DNA of 64,000 nt, taken from contig NC_058518.1 in NCBI RefSeq assembly GCF_904849725.1, positions 411,811,081 to 411,875,080 on the forward strand, read 5' to 3'. Position 1 is the stretch's first letter, and every line of letters starts with the position of its first letter. This stretch comes from Hordeum vulgare subsp. vulgare (taxonomy: Eukaryota; Streptophyta; Magnoliopsida; Poales; Poaceae). The notes beneath the pieces are model-generated. The model saw only the letters and a program-made list of their open reading frames with translations, was not told the DNA's origin and searched no databases. The position numbers and the translations under genes are program-made. Positions 21,080 to 31,529 of the stretch are shown one piece after another.

Positions 21080-21794
21080 AGAAAGAATAAATTTCCTTGG
21101 TCATGAAATAGGAGAAGGAAAAATATATTTGCAAGAACACATTGCAAAGAAAATTTTAGAGTTTCCTGATAATATGAGTGATAAAAAAGTTCTACAACAA
21201 TTCTTAGGAATTGTAAACTATGCAAGAAATTACATAGATAACCTAGCAAAGCTAGCCGGACCTTTATATGCTAAATTAAGAAAGAATGGTCAGAGATATT
21301 TTAACTCTGAAGATATAAAATTAGTAAAGGCCATCAAAGAAAAAGTCAAGAATTTAAAGCCCCTAGAATTGCCTCTAGAAGATAATTATTTTATTATTGA
21401 AACAGACACATCTAAAGTAGGATGGGGTGCTATATTAAAACAAAAACCTAATAAATATTCCCCGAAAGCAGATGAAAAAATATGTAGATATGCTTCACGA
21501 AGTTACAAGTTAAAAACGGTAAATAATATTGATAGAGAAATCCTTGCAGTTGTAAATGCAATAAATGCTTTTAGGTTATATCTAGGATTCAAAGAATTTA
21601 CAGTGCGAACTGATTGTGAAGCCATATGTCGATATTATAATAAAATTAATAGTAAGAAAAGTTCAACCAGAAGATGGGTCTTATTTGAAGACACCATAGC
21701 TGGGAATGGTTATAAAGTTATTTTTGAGCATATTAAGGGAAAAGATAATACTTTACCTGACATATTTTCTCGTGCATCAAATTTGCAGAAATGA
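21062..21794 (+). CDS. Pararetrovirus RT C-terminal part and RNase H (displaced frame)
   Basis: Directly after the seven-A run the RT thumb/connection sequence resumes in another frame and runs to TGA 21792-21794. An ATG at 21039 lies in this frame but is not a natural start. The RNase H domain has its first acidic catalytic motif (IETDTSKVGWGA) near 21400 and further conserved stretches (DREILAVVNA near 21530, RTDCEA near 21610). The last four bases overlap the start of ORF4 as ATGA. As the copy stands, this part would be made only by frameshifting or not at all. Confidence 0.85.
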
Positions 21795-22639
21795 AGAAAG
21801 GATTATTCCCCACCAGGGACGAATGCTTCTTCTTTGGAGAGGAGAACAGGCTGAAGATATTTCAGCCAAATACCTTCAATTTCAAGCCAAAGGCCCATAT
21901 CAAGCTTGATGAAATTCAGAGGTGCATACTGGACAATTTCTGGTTCCAATATACCAATAAGAGAGATGAAAAAGGATATATGCTATCAATTCTAAATAGC
22001 TTGGCAGAATATTTTAACCAAATGAATATGAAGGCGGCAAAACTAGAAAGGGCTGAAATACAAAAAGGAGAAATATTATATGTTTTATTTGACGGAAATA
22101 AACCCGGAATATATTTGACATGGGAAGACATCATGATAGAGAAACTAGATGCAAAACGAATGGGACAAGACTTAACATTCAAAAAATATGAAGGTATTGA
22201 TGAGGCCTTGTTTTGGGCAAGAAAAATGATAGGGGAAAACTATTATATTGACCCCAAGGCTAAAGATTATATCCAGAAGAGAAAGAATGCAGATAACAAT
22301 GCATCTAATATGCCAATATTTAAAATAACCAAGGGAGAATCATCAGGAAAGAATATAAAGGAAGAAGGTTCTCCAAAAAATTATACATATAAAGAATGCC
22401 TTCTGAAGGGCCTAGACCCTTTGGATAGTGAATATATAGATCAAGAAATGGATAAAAGATTTGAAGAATTGTCAAAAATAATGAAGAAAGAATTAAAGGA
22501 AGAGATATTAGAAGAAATAAGGGTTGAAATGAAAATAAGATTTGAAGATATAAAGAAAGAATGTGATACGAAGTATGATTTCCATCTCTTAGATGAGGAT
22601 CATATGGATATCGCAGGGCATGGGCAGCCACCTGAGTAA
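21791..22639 (+). CDS. Pararetrovirus ORF4
   Basis: ATG 21791 overlaps the polyprotein stop as ATGA and opens 282 codons to TAA 22637-22639. A separate gene at this place is the mark of tungroviruses; badnaviruses lack it. The rice tungro bacilliform virus product is longer (about 390 residues by memory) and comes from a spliced RNA. The N-terminal half holds conserved-looking aromatic motifs. The C-terminal 80 residues are Glu/Lys-rich with hydrophobic heptads (near 22450-22570), predicting a coiled coil. The function in the family is not settled; a leucine-zipper-like and possible silencing-related role has been discussed. The copy has no visible lesion. Confidence 0.8.
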   Translation: MKKGLFPTRDECFFFGEENRLKIFQPNTFNFKPKAHIKLDEIQRCILDNFWFQYTNKRDEKGYMLSILNSLAEYFNQMNMKAAKLERAEIQKGEILYVLFDGNKPGIYLTWEDIMIEKLDAKRMGQDLTFKKYEGIDEALFWARKMIGENYYIDPKAKDYIQKRKNADNNASNMPIFKITKGESSGKNIKEEGSPKNYTYKECLLKGLDPLDSEYIDQEMDKRFEELSKIMKKELKEEILEEIRVEMKIRFEDIKKECDTKYDFHLLDEDHMDIAGHGQPPE

Positions 22640-23194
22640 AACCCAACTTCAAATGTCACTGAATTTGAATTGATATTACTATCAATCATTCGGGCGCGGA
22701 GGACATATACTCCGACTGAATGCTGATAGGAATTTAGAATCTTAGTGTATATTGATATGAAATATCAATTATATGGGCAGGGAAGACCCCCCTCAAAAAA
22801 AATGCAGCATGTATGCGTACGCATATCAATAGCCAATGCACACACATGTCCATGTTTCCAGCTAAGTAAGCTCGCATACACATATCAGCAGGAAGTGTAC
22901 GGGCACATGCATATCCAAAGATTGTAATATTCCTGAAGATTAAAGTCCAAGACAAAATCATGACGAAGAAGAAAATCAAAAAAGAAGACAATGCCACCTC
23001 CATTGGCAGCCAAGACACGGTGTGCAAACCTCTCCAACATGCACTCAATACCCTAGAAAGAAGGGCTATAATGGCTACAAAGCCTATAAAGCCTAGAAGG
23101 CCTAAAAACTAGGTGCATGATGGACAAGGAGAAAGAAGGATGAAATAATAGAGGAGCCTTCTCCCGGAAGCCATCCAAGAGGTGCTCTCTTGCC

Positions 23195-23201
23195 TATAAA
23201 A
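23195..23201 (+). promoter_or_regulatory. TATA box, right repeat copy
   Basis: TATAAAA in the same context as at 15068. If active it would direct transcription rightward out of the provirus into the copia and CACTA sequence. Confidence 0.6.
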
Positions 23202-23326
23202 GGAGGAGCCTTGCTGCGAAGAGAGACACCAGACGGAGAAGAACCAGCCACAGATATAGCACAGAGTTGCAACTCAGCTAGCAAGCTCTTTGCTCAAGTA
23301 GTAGTAGTAGTACTTCCTCATCGTGT

Positions 23327-23332
23327 AATAAA
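23327..23332 (+). terminator. Poly(A) signal AATAAA, right repeat copy
   Basis: Same position relative to the TATA box as in the left repeat. A transcript started at the left TATA box and ended here would be a unit-length, terminally redundant pregenomic RNA. Confidence 0.6.
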
Positions 23333-23818
23333 GAGCTACAATATTTAGAGCATTTGTAAGCTCGCGAAGGTAGTTAGAAGGTAATTTCTTTATCCTTGTG
23401 TAAACCCTTCGGGGGTTCCCGAAAGGGAAAACCATATGTAAATTATGTTGTGGAAATGATGTAGTTTCGTGTTTTCACTTGGTATTTTATTTTTGAATTT
23501 ATGGAACGAGTTCTTATGCTAGGGATCCTATAGGAGAAAACTCTGCCGGTAGTTCTCTGTGTAGCCTTTTATGGCATTTGAATGAGAACCTTATGGCCGT
23601 AGAGAAGTGTTCCCTTCGGGTGGAACTGCCTGGGAAGACGATAGGAATTTACTCCATAAATTTGCAACTAAAACATCAAGTGAACGAACTTAGCTACATC
23701 TGAAACAACATAATGATAAATATGGTGAGTACTGAGTAGGATATTACACCACTGCGTACACCTCAGTCGTCTTGTTGGCCTCGACAGCCCCTCAAAGATC
23801 CTGCAATATAAGCGATAT

Positions 23819-24034
23819 GTCTATATATATATATAATACAATATGGGTCTTAACCTCAATTATACGAAGGCTAGGAGATGGACTAAGCTATACACATATA
23901 CATGCAAACTATATGTTCAACACCCCCCTCCCCCGCGCAGTCGAAGTAGTGCCGGAGACGCACAGACTGGGCCTGAACTTCTCAAAAAGGAACTGGACAA
24001 TCCCTTTGTCATAACATCGGCGAACTACTGCGTC
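23819..24034 (-). mobile_element. Ty1-copia pol end, polypurine tract and proximal 3' LTR
   Basis: On the minus strand 24034-23940 reads as a degraded C-terminal piece of copia RNase H (FEKFRPSLCV and an upstream remnant of the usual DxxTKGL motif). A polypurine tract follows (plus-strand C run 23923-23934), then an LTR start TGTTGAAC at 23922. The LTR runs into a TA repeat at 23823-23838, where the pararetrovirus begins. The upstream part of pol is cut off by the CACTA end at 24035. Confidence 0.65.
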
Positions 24035-24948
24035 CACTAGTAGAAAATGACCCATTTGTCTTTTTAAGAATGCGGTCATAGTTGGAATCCAGCGGAGGCC
24101 GTGGTGGTCGCTTCAGGGCATTGATAGTGCGTGTCACTTTCATCGGATCTAGCTTCTCCTTCGGAGGTGGAGTTTTTTTTGCAAAATGTTTCCTCAATTG
24201 GGCACGACATATGTCCTCATTTTCCCGCGCGGTCCTCTCATATGGTAACTTTTCCAAAGGCTTGAGAGATGGACCGTATCTCCCGCCTCTGCTTGTACTG
24301 CTATCCACCGGAGCGACGACATCTCTCTTCCGTCGTTGCTGACGAGGCACAGGAGGAGGCGGACTGCTCTGACGCACAAGAGGAGCCGGAGCGGCGGCGG
24401 CTGTCTTCCGCCGTTGTCGACGAGGCGAAGCAGGAGGCGGACTGCTCTGACGCGCCGGAGTAGGCGAAGGAGGAGGCGGAGTGCCCTCACGCGTCAGAGG
24501 AGCCGGAGAAGGAGGCGGAGTGCCCTGATCAATCGCCGGAGGAGGTGGAGTGCCCTGACTCGTCGTCGTCGGAGGAGGAGGTGGAGACGTCCAGTTTGGA
24601 AGCTTGATGTATTCCTTCTGCCATAGACATGTACTCCTGAGAGCACGAACCAACTGATTCTCCCCTTCACGTGTAGGGTGGTCAAGCTCGAGCTCCTCAA
24701 ATCCCTCCATTACTTGATCCACCATCACAACAGAATAGCCATGTGGAATCGGAAGGCGGTGAAAAGTTCCGTTGGGTTGAGGAGGTGCAACAGAGCCGAC
24801 AGCCGCCTTGAAAGTGAGGTTCGAGCATTTCGTCATAAGCTCGCAATGTTGAGACTTCGTGATAGTATCCACGGGGTAGCTAGGAGCCGTGAAGTCAGAT
24901 TGAACGGGCTCCGACGAAGCTACGCTGCTTCTCAGCTGAGATGGCGGG
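24035..24948 (-). mobile_element. CACTA transposon, terminal segment with 3' part of accessory ORF
   Basis: CACTAGTAGAAAA at 24035 is the typical terminus of grass CACTA (En/Spm) elements; the 3 bases before it (GTC) may be the target duplication. The segment encodes, on the minus strand from 24948, the later part of a proline-rich CACTA accessory protein. It has a conserved block around residues with SVVMVDQVMEGFEELEL, then tandem PPP-Q/E-GTPPPP-type repeats, then a basic C terminus. The frame stays open through the TIR into copia DNA (stop at 24009-24011), so the true end is uncertain. The gene continues upstream at 33163 across the Athila insertion. Confidence 0.75.
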
Positions 24949-26577
24949 TGATACTGCAACAAAAGACCTTCCAATGGCGCCAGAAATAGGCACGTTGACG
25001 GGTGAATACTTGGCTTGATCCTTCTGCTGCGGCTACGCCTTAAGGGACTTCCTAGGCAAGTATGCAAAGGATTTCCCCCATGGCCTTGGAGCCTTGCGTT
25101 GGTGTTCCCTCGAAGCGGAAAGGGTGATGTAGCATAGCGGTGGTAAGTATTTCCCTCAGTTTGAGAACCAAGGTATCGATCCAGTGGAGGAGTATCACAA
25201 GAGCCTGCACAAACACAAAAAGCTTGCTCCCATCGCTATGAAGGGGTTGTCAATCCCTTATAGATTGTTTGCCAAGTGAGAACTGAAAGCAACAAAGTAA
25301 CAAAGCAAAGTAAAAGCGGAGGTGTAAACAATGGATGTGAATAGACCCAAGGGCCGTAGTGTTTACTAGTGGCTTCTCTCATGAAAGCAAGTAGACGGTG
25401 GGTGAACAAATTACTGTCGAGCAATTGATAGAACCGCGCAAAGTCGTGACGATATCTATGGCAATGATTATATCTATAGGCATCACGTCCAAAACAAGTA
25501 GATCGATACTTTCTGCATCTACTACTATTACTCCACACGTCGACCGCTATCCAGCATGCATCTAGTGTATTAAGTCCAAAAGAACAAAGTAACGCCTTAA
25601 GCAAGATGACATGATGTAGAGGGATAATCTCAAACCAATGATGAAAACCCCATCTTTTTACCCTTGATGAAAACTACTTAATGTGTGTCTTGCTGCCCCT
25701 ACTGTCACTGGGAAAGGTCACCACATGGTAGAACCCAAAACCAAGCACTTCTCCCATTGCAAGAATCATAGATCTAGTTGGCCAAACAAAACCCAAGACT
25801 TGGAGAGACTTACAAGGATATCAAATCATGCATATAAGAAATCAGCAAAGACTCAAATATATATCATAGATAATCTGATCACAAATCCACAATTCATCGG
25901 ATCTCGACAAACACACCGCCAAACAAGATTACATCGGATAGATCTCCATGAAGATCATGGAGAACTTTGTATTGAAGATCCAAGAGAGAGAAGAAGCCAT
26001 CTAGCTACTAACTACGGACCCGTAGGTCTGAAGTGAACTACTCACGAGTCATTGGAGGGGCGATGATGATGATGAAGAAGCCCTCCAACTCCAAAGTCCC
26101 CTCCGGCAGGGTGCCAGGAAGGGTCTCCAGATGAGATCTTGTGGAAACGGAAGCTTGCGGCGGCGGAAAAGTATTTTCGAGGCTCCCCTCATTTTTTGCT
26201 GAATTTTTGGGAATATATAGGCCAAGGATCTAGGTCAGGGGCGGCCAGGGAGGCCACAAGCCCTGACACCGCCGCCTCCCCCTGGTGGCGGAGTGGGAGC
26301 TTGTGGGCTCCCTGGAGCCGACCTGTCTTGGCCAAGAGGACCCCTGATCTTCTTCCGTTCGGGAAAAAAATCATTTCGGGGTTTTTATTCTGTTTGGACT
26401 CCGTTCCAAAATCAGATATGAAAAGAGTCAAAAACACAGAAAAAATAGGAACTGGCACTTGGCACTGAATTAATAAGTTAGTCCCAAAAAAGATATAAAA
26501 GGTACATAAAACATCCAAAGATGACAAGATAACAGCGTGAAACCGTTAGAAATTATAGATACGTTTGAGACGTATCA
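24949..26577 (-). repeat. 3' LTR of the Athila-type element
   Basis: 1629 bp, matching 31530-33157 with substitutions and small indels. A TATATAT motif on the minus strand at 26213-26219 is a possible promoter TATA box. Confidence 0.85.
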
Positions 26578-29327
26578 AGCATCCCCAAGCTTAACTCCTG
26601 CTCGTCCTCGAGTAGGGAAGTCATAAAGAATGAATTTTTGATGCTTTCATGCTACCTAGCATAGGTGTCCTTTGTAATTCCTCTTATCTGACGTGAATGT
26701 TCAAATCCATTAGATTCAAAACAATAGTTTGCTATTGGCGTGGAAACAATAATAATTCAAGCAACCTAGCAAGGTAATCATGAACTTTCAAAATAACAAG
26801 GCCAAAAGAAAGTTATCCCTACAAAAGCATATAGTCTGGCTATGCTCTATCATCATTGCACAATGAATTTAAATCATGCACAACCGCAGTATTGGCCAAG
26901 TAATTGTTTCACACCTTTACTTTCTCAAACCTTTTTCAACTCTCACGCAATACATGAGCGTGAGCCATGGTTATAGCACTATAGATGGTGTGGAGTGTGG
27001 TGGAGGTTGCAAGACAAAAAAGGAGAAGATAGTCACATTAACTAGGCATATCAATGAGCTGTGGAGATGCTTATCAATAGATATCAATGTGAATGAGTAG
27101 GGATTGCCATACAAATGATGCACTAGAGCTACGAGTATGTGAAAGCTCTTAAAGAAAACTAGTGGGTGTGCATCCAACTTGCTTGCTCACGAAGACCTAA
27201 GGCAATTTTGAGGAAGCCTATCATTGGAATATACAAGCCAAGTTATATAATGAAAATTTCCCACTAGCTATATGGTGGTGACAAAACAAGAGACTCTCAA
27301 TCATGAAGATCATGGTGCTTAATATGCACAAGTGTGGAAAAAGTGGTAGCATTGTCCCTTCTCTCTTTTTCTCTCATTTTTTTTATTTTTTTTGGTGGGC
27401 TCTTTGGCCTCTTTTATTTATTTATTTATTTTGGTGGGCTTCTTTGGCCTCTTTTATTTCCTCACATGGGACAATGCTCCATTGATGATGATCATCACAC
27501 TTTCAACTCAAAACTTAGAGCAACTATGACTCTATATGGAATGCCTTCGGTAGTGTACCATGGCACTGATCTAGCATGGCATAGACATCAATGGAAACAT
27601 CATGCTAGCTATCTTACGATCATGCAATGGCAATGTAGACACGGTTGCACATGTCATGGTGGTAGTTGCATGGCAATATATCTCGGAATGACTTTGAAAA
27701 AGCCATAGTAGGTAGGTATGGTGGCTGTTTTGAGGGAGGCTAATGGTGGGTTTTGTGCACCGGCGAAAGTTGCACGACACTAAGAAGATAGTGATGGTGG
27801 TAGGTGAAAGTGCATCTAAACCATGGACTCAACATTAGTCATGAAGAACTCATATACTTGTTGCAAAATTTTTATTAGTAATCGAAACAAAGCATTCAAC
27901 GTATACTCCTAGGGGAAGGGTTGGTAGGTATAAACCATCGCGCGATCCCGACCGCCACGCAAAGGATGACAATCAATAGACTAATCATGCTCAAATTTCA
28001 TCACATAGAGGTTCGCCATACGTGCATGCTACGGGAATCACTAACTTCAACACAAGTGTTTCTAGATCCACAACACCTTACTAGCATGACTTCAATATTA
28101 CCATAACCACAACTCAAAACTAATTGAGATGAATCAAACTTCTCTAACTATGCAATGCACATGAAGGTGGAAGTTTTCATATCCCTTTGGATAACTACCC
28201 CTTTTGAGACTACTTTCAAAGCATAGATCAACTACCAAGCCACGCACCGCTGCGCTCTAAAAGATATAAGTGAAGCACACAAAGCAAAAGTATCTAGCTC
28301 AAAAGATATAAGTGAAGCACATGTGAGCTGAATTGTCTACCAAAAGATATAAGTGAAGCTCGACAAAATCACGGTGTGTGCATGTCTCTCTCTCTAGGTG
28401 TGCAGCAAGGATGATTGTGAAAAAAAAATACTCCTACGATACAAGACGCTCCAAGCAAAAACACATAACATGTGGTGAATAAAAATATAGCCCCAAGTAA
28501 CGTTACCGATGGATTGAAGACGAGAGAGGGGATGCCTTCCGGGGCATCCCCAAGCTTAGGCTTTTACGACATCCTTGAATCTCTTGGGGTGCCTTGGGCA
28601 TCCCCAAGCTTTAGCTCTTGCCACTCTTTATCTCTTTGTCCATAAGAACTTCACCCAAAACTTGAAAACTTCACAACACGAAACTTAAACACAAACTCGT
28701 GATAACATTAGTACAAGAAAGCAAACCACCACTTCCTTAGGTACTGTAGAAAACTTAAATTCTACTTGTGCTGATGTTGGGTTACTGTACCTTCAATCTT
28801 CCATGGCTAATACCCCCCGATACTATCCATAGTTTCATCAAAATAAGCAACCAACACAACACAAACAAAATCTGTTAACAGCAGACCAGTCTGTAGCAAT
28901 CTGTATATTTCGTATACCTCTGGTACTTCCAAAAATTCTGAAAAATTACAGCAGTCTGAAGAATTTGCGTAGAAATCAGCAGAAAAAAGAATCAACTCAA
29001 AAGCTCTTACAGAAAAAAATGAAAATTCTTTTCCTGAGCAGAAAGTTTCTGTCTTTTCGAGCATGACCAAACGATCATCCCCAAGACTAATCATAACGCT
29101 TTTGCTTGGCACAAACGCAAAAAGAAACACAAAAAACACAATCATAACAGAATTATGAAAGTGTATAAAACACAAAACAGAAAGAAAAATGATAGATTCG
29201 TTGGGTTGCCTCCCAACAAGTGCTTTTGTTTAACGCCCTTAGGTAGGCAAAAAGTGATGGAATCACGTATAGTCATCTTTGGTGCTCAAACCATATGTAG
29301 CCCTCATCATAGGTTCATAAGGCAATC
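26578..29327 (-). other. Athila-type element, non-coding region between protease and 3' LTR
   Basis: This is where RT and integrase would lie in an autonomous relative. It contains no such motifs. It does contain three copies of AAAAGATATAAGTGAAGC (28259-28276, 28301-28318, 28342-28359), an imperfect duplication of a T-rich/GGTGGGCT segment (27368-27460) and repeated CATCCCCAAGCTT motifs (26578, 28544, 28599), the first of which abuts the LTR as a purine-rich tract on the minus strand. Confidence 0.6.
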
Positions 29328-31288
29328 TTATTTTCTTTCTAGGAAAGAGATCCATGCCCTTTTAAAAGGAAACTGAAATCTCATATTCCCTTCCTTCATA
29401 TCGATGATAGCACCAATAGTCCATAGGAAAGGTCTACCAAGAATAATGGGACATGAAGGATTGCAATCTATGTCAAGTAAAATGAAATCCATGGGTACAT
29501 AGTTCTTATTTGCAACAAGAAGAAAATCATCGATCCTTCCCATGGGTTTCTTGACAGTAGAATCCGCAAGATGCAAATTAAGAGAACACTCTTCAATCTC
29601 ATGAAAACCAAGAATATCACATAAAGACTTTGGAATCGCGGAAACACTAGCACCCAAATCACACAAAGCATTACACTCATAGTTTTTTATTTTGATTTTG
29701 ATAGTAGGTTCCCACACATCATGAAGTTTTCTAGGTATAGATACTTCTAGTTCGAGCTTCTCTTGAAGAGATTTCATCATAACATCTACGATATGCGCGG
29801 TAAAGGCTTTGCTTTGGCTATAAGCGCGTGGAGAGTTTGCAATGGATTGCATCAAAGAAATGCATTCAAACAAGGAGCAATTATCATAATTGAATTCCTT
29901 GAAATCCAAAGTGGGAGTTTGATTACTTCCCAAAATTTTGACTTCTTCTACTCCACTCTCCACACCTTTATCATCAAGATAGGTGGACTCCGAATCATTG
30001 GGCCGTTTTTCAACCAAAGTGGATTCATATCCAGCCCCTCCATAAGTAGGTGTGACACGCGAAAACAAAGATGCAAGAGGAGACACACCAAGCACTTTAG
30101 GATCTTCGTGATTTGCATCACTAGAACGCACCCTTTTAAACCATTCATGTCTAGCGCGAATTTGGGCAGTTCTTTCTTTGCTCTCATTCATGGAGATACG
30201 CATAGCTTTCAAAGTTTCATCCAAGTTGACCTTGGGAGGAGCGCATCTAACTTTCAAAGCATCAATATCACAAGACATTCTATCAACGCTTTTAGCCAAA
30301 TCGTCTATTTTGAGTAGTTTTTCCTCTATGGACGCATTGAAAATCTTTTGAGAGTTGATGAACTCTTTGATATTACTCTCTAGATCAGAGGGTAATTTGT
30401 TGTGATTTCCATAAGTGTTGTCGTAGGAATTGCCATAATTGTTAGAGGAGTTACTAGGAAAAGGCCTAGGAACATAGTTTCCTCTAAAAGCATTATTGTT
30501 GCCAAAATTGTTCCTACCAACAATATTCACGTCCAAACTAGCGTTGCTACTCTCGATCAAAGAAGATAGTGGCATGTCATTAGGATCTACGGTAGCGTTT
30601 CTACTAGCAACCAAATTTATCAACTCGTCCATCTTAGCACTAAGCAAGTTAATCTCTTCTATAGCGTGCACCTTTTTGCTAGCAGGCGACCTTTCAGTGT
30701 GCCACTGAGAGTAGTTGGTCATGATATTGTCTAGGAGTTTTGTAGCGTCTCCTAACGTGATTTCCATGAACGTTCCACCTGAGGCGGAGTCCAAGATATT
30801 GCGAGAAGCGAAATTCAAGCCAGGGTAAAAGATTTGTATAATCATCCACAAACTCAAGCCATGAGCGGGACAATTTCTAATCATAAGCTTCATCCTCTCC
30901 CAAGATTGTGCAACGTGTTCATGATCAAGTTTCTTGAAATTCATGATATCGTTACGTAAGGAGATGATCTTAGCCGGCGGAAAAATACTTGGATATGTAA
31001 GCATCTTTGCACCTATCCCAAGAATCGATACTATTTTTAGGCAAAGAAGAAAACCAAGTTTTTGCGCGATCTCGCAACGAGAAAGGAAAAAAGTTTCAAC
31101 TTAATCACGTCATTATCCACATCTCTTTTCTTTTGCATATCGCAAAGCTCAATGAAGGTATTGAGATGGGATGCGGCATCTTCACTAGGAAGGCCAGAGA
31201 ATTGCTCTTTCATAACAAGATTCAGCAAAGCTGCGTTGATTTCATATGATTCCGCACTAGTGGCGGGAGCAATCGGAAGAAGTCGCAT
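29328..31288 (-). pseudogene. Athila-type gag-protease, frameshifted
   Basis: The gag N terminus is readable from ATG 31288 to 31037 (SYEINAALLNLV block). It then shifts frame near 31010-31050 and continues as a 558-codon frame from 31004 to 29328. That frame has the gag core (FASRNILDSASGGTF near 30790), an acidic linker, and at its C-terminal end a retroviral-type aspartic protease with DLGAS in place of DSGAS (near 29650) and the ILGRPFL motif (near 29430). DLGAS is normal for Athila and does not itself mean inactivity. The usual ATG for this family probably lies further upstream near 31309 in another frame, implying a second small lesion. Confidence 0.75.
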
Positions 31289-31502
31289 GCTTTGGTGTTT
31301 TTAGACATGATGTCTTCAACAAACAAACAAGCACACAAGCAAGCAAGAAACTGGCAAGGGCAAGAGAAAACGGCGAAGGAGAAAGGCGAATGAAAACAAC
31401 AAATGTGAAGTGGGGGAGAGGAAAACGAGAGGCAACTGGCAACAAAAGTAAATGAAAGAGAAGAGTTTGCGAGACCTACTTGGATAGATCTTGATTTCTC
31501 CT

Positions 31503-31519
31503 CCCCGGCAACGGCGCCA
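31503..31519 (-). other. Primer binding site, tRNA-Asp type
   Basis: The minus strand reads TGGCGCCGTTGCCGGGG, the exact complement of the plant tRNA-Asp 3' end including CCA. It lies 10 bases inside the 5' LTR, which fixes the orientation of the element. Confidence 0.9.
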
Positions 31520-31529
31520 GAAATACTTC

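Larger units (their letters stand above)
14552..23818 (+). mobile_element. Full-length endogenous pararetrovirus, tungrovirus-like (Caulimoviridae)
   Basis: The insertion holds a leader, a Met-tRNA primer site and four genes in tungrovirus order: ORF1, ORF2, movement/coat/protease/RT-RNase H polyprotein, ORF4. It lies between direct repeats of 1.14 kb. The repeats are 8128 bases apart, which is the size of one such viral genome (rice tungro bacilliform virus is about 8.0 kb). No integrase is present, as expected for Caulimoviridae. Genes are AT-rich and A-rich on the coding strand, unlike the flanking elements. The only coding lesion seen is a frame change at 21055-21061. Grass elements related to tungroviruses have been proposed as 'orendoviruses'; that placement is from memory and needs a tree. 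Confidence 0.9.
22680..23818 (+). repeat. Right terminal direct repeat of the endogenous pararetrovirus
   Basis: Repeats 14552-15691 in the same orientation and ends at AGCGATAT. The next bases are a GTC then a TA run belonging to the copia LTR. It carries a second TATA box and poly(A) signal. Confidence 0.9.

Noticed and set aside
21039..21794. 251-codon frame taken as an independent gene
   Set aside because: Its first residues are out-of-frame RT sequence. It is the displaced remainder of the polyprotein.
14552..23818. Calling the repeats true LTRs of a Gypsy retrotransposon
   Set aside because: No integrase, no TG/CA termini and the primer site is not adjacent to the repeat. Movement and coat regions and ORF4 are Caulimoviridae features.
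25236..25604. Minus-strand frame also found at 31849-32253
   Set aside because: It lies inside both Athila LTR copies and is duplicated only because the LTRs are.
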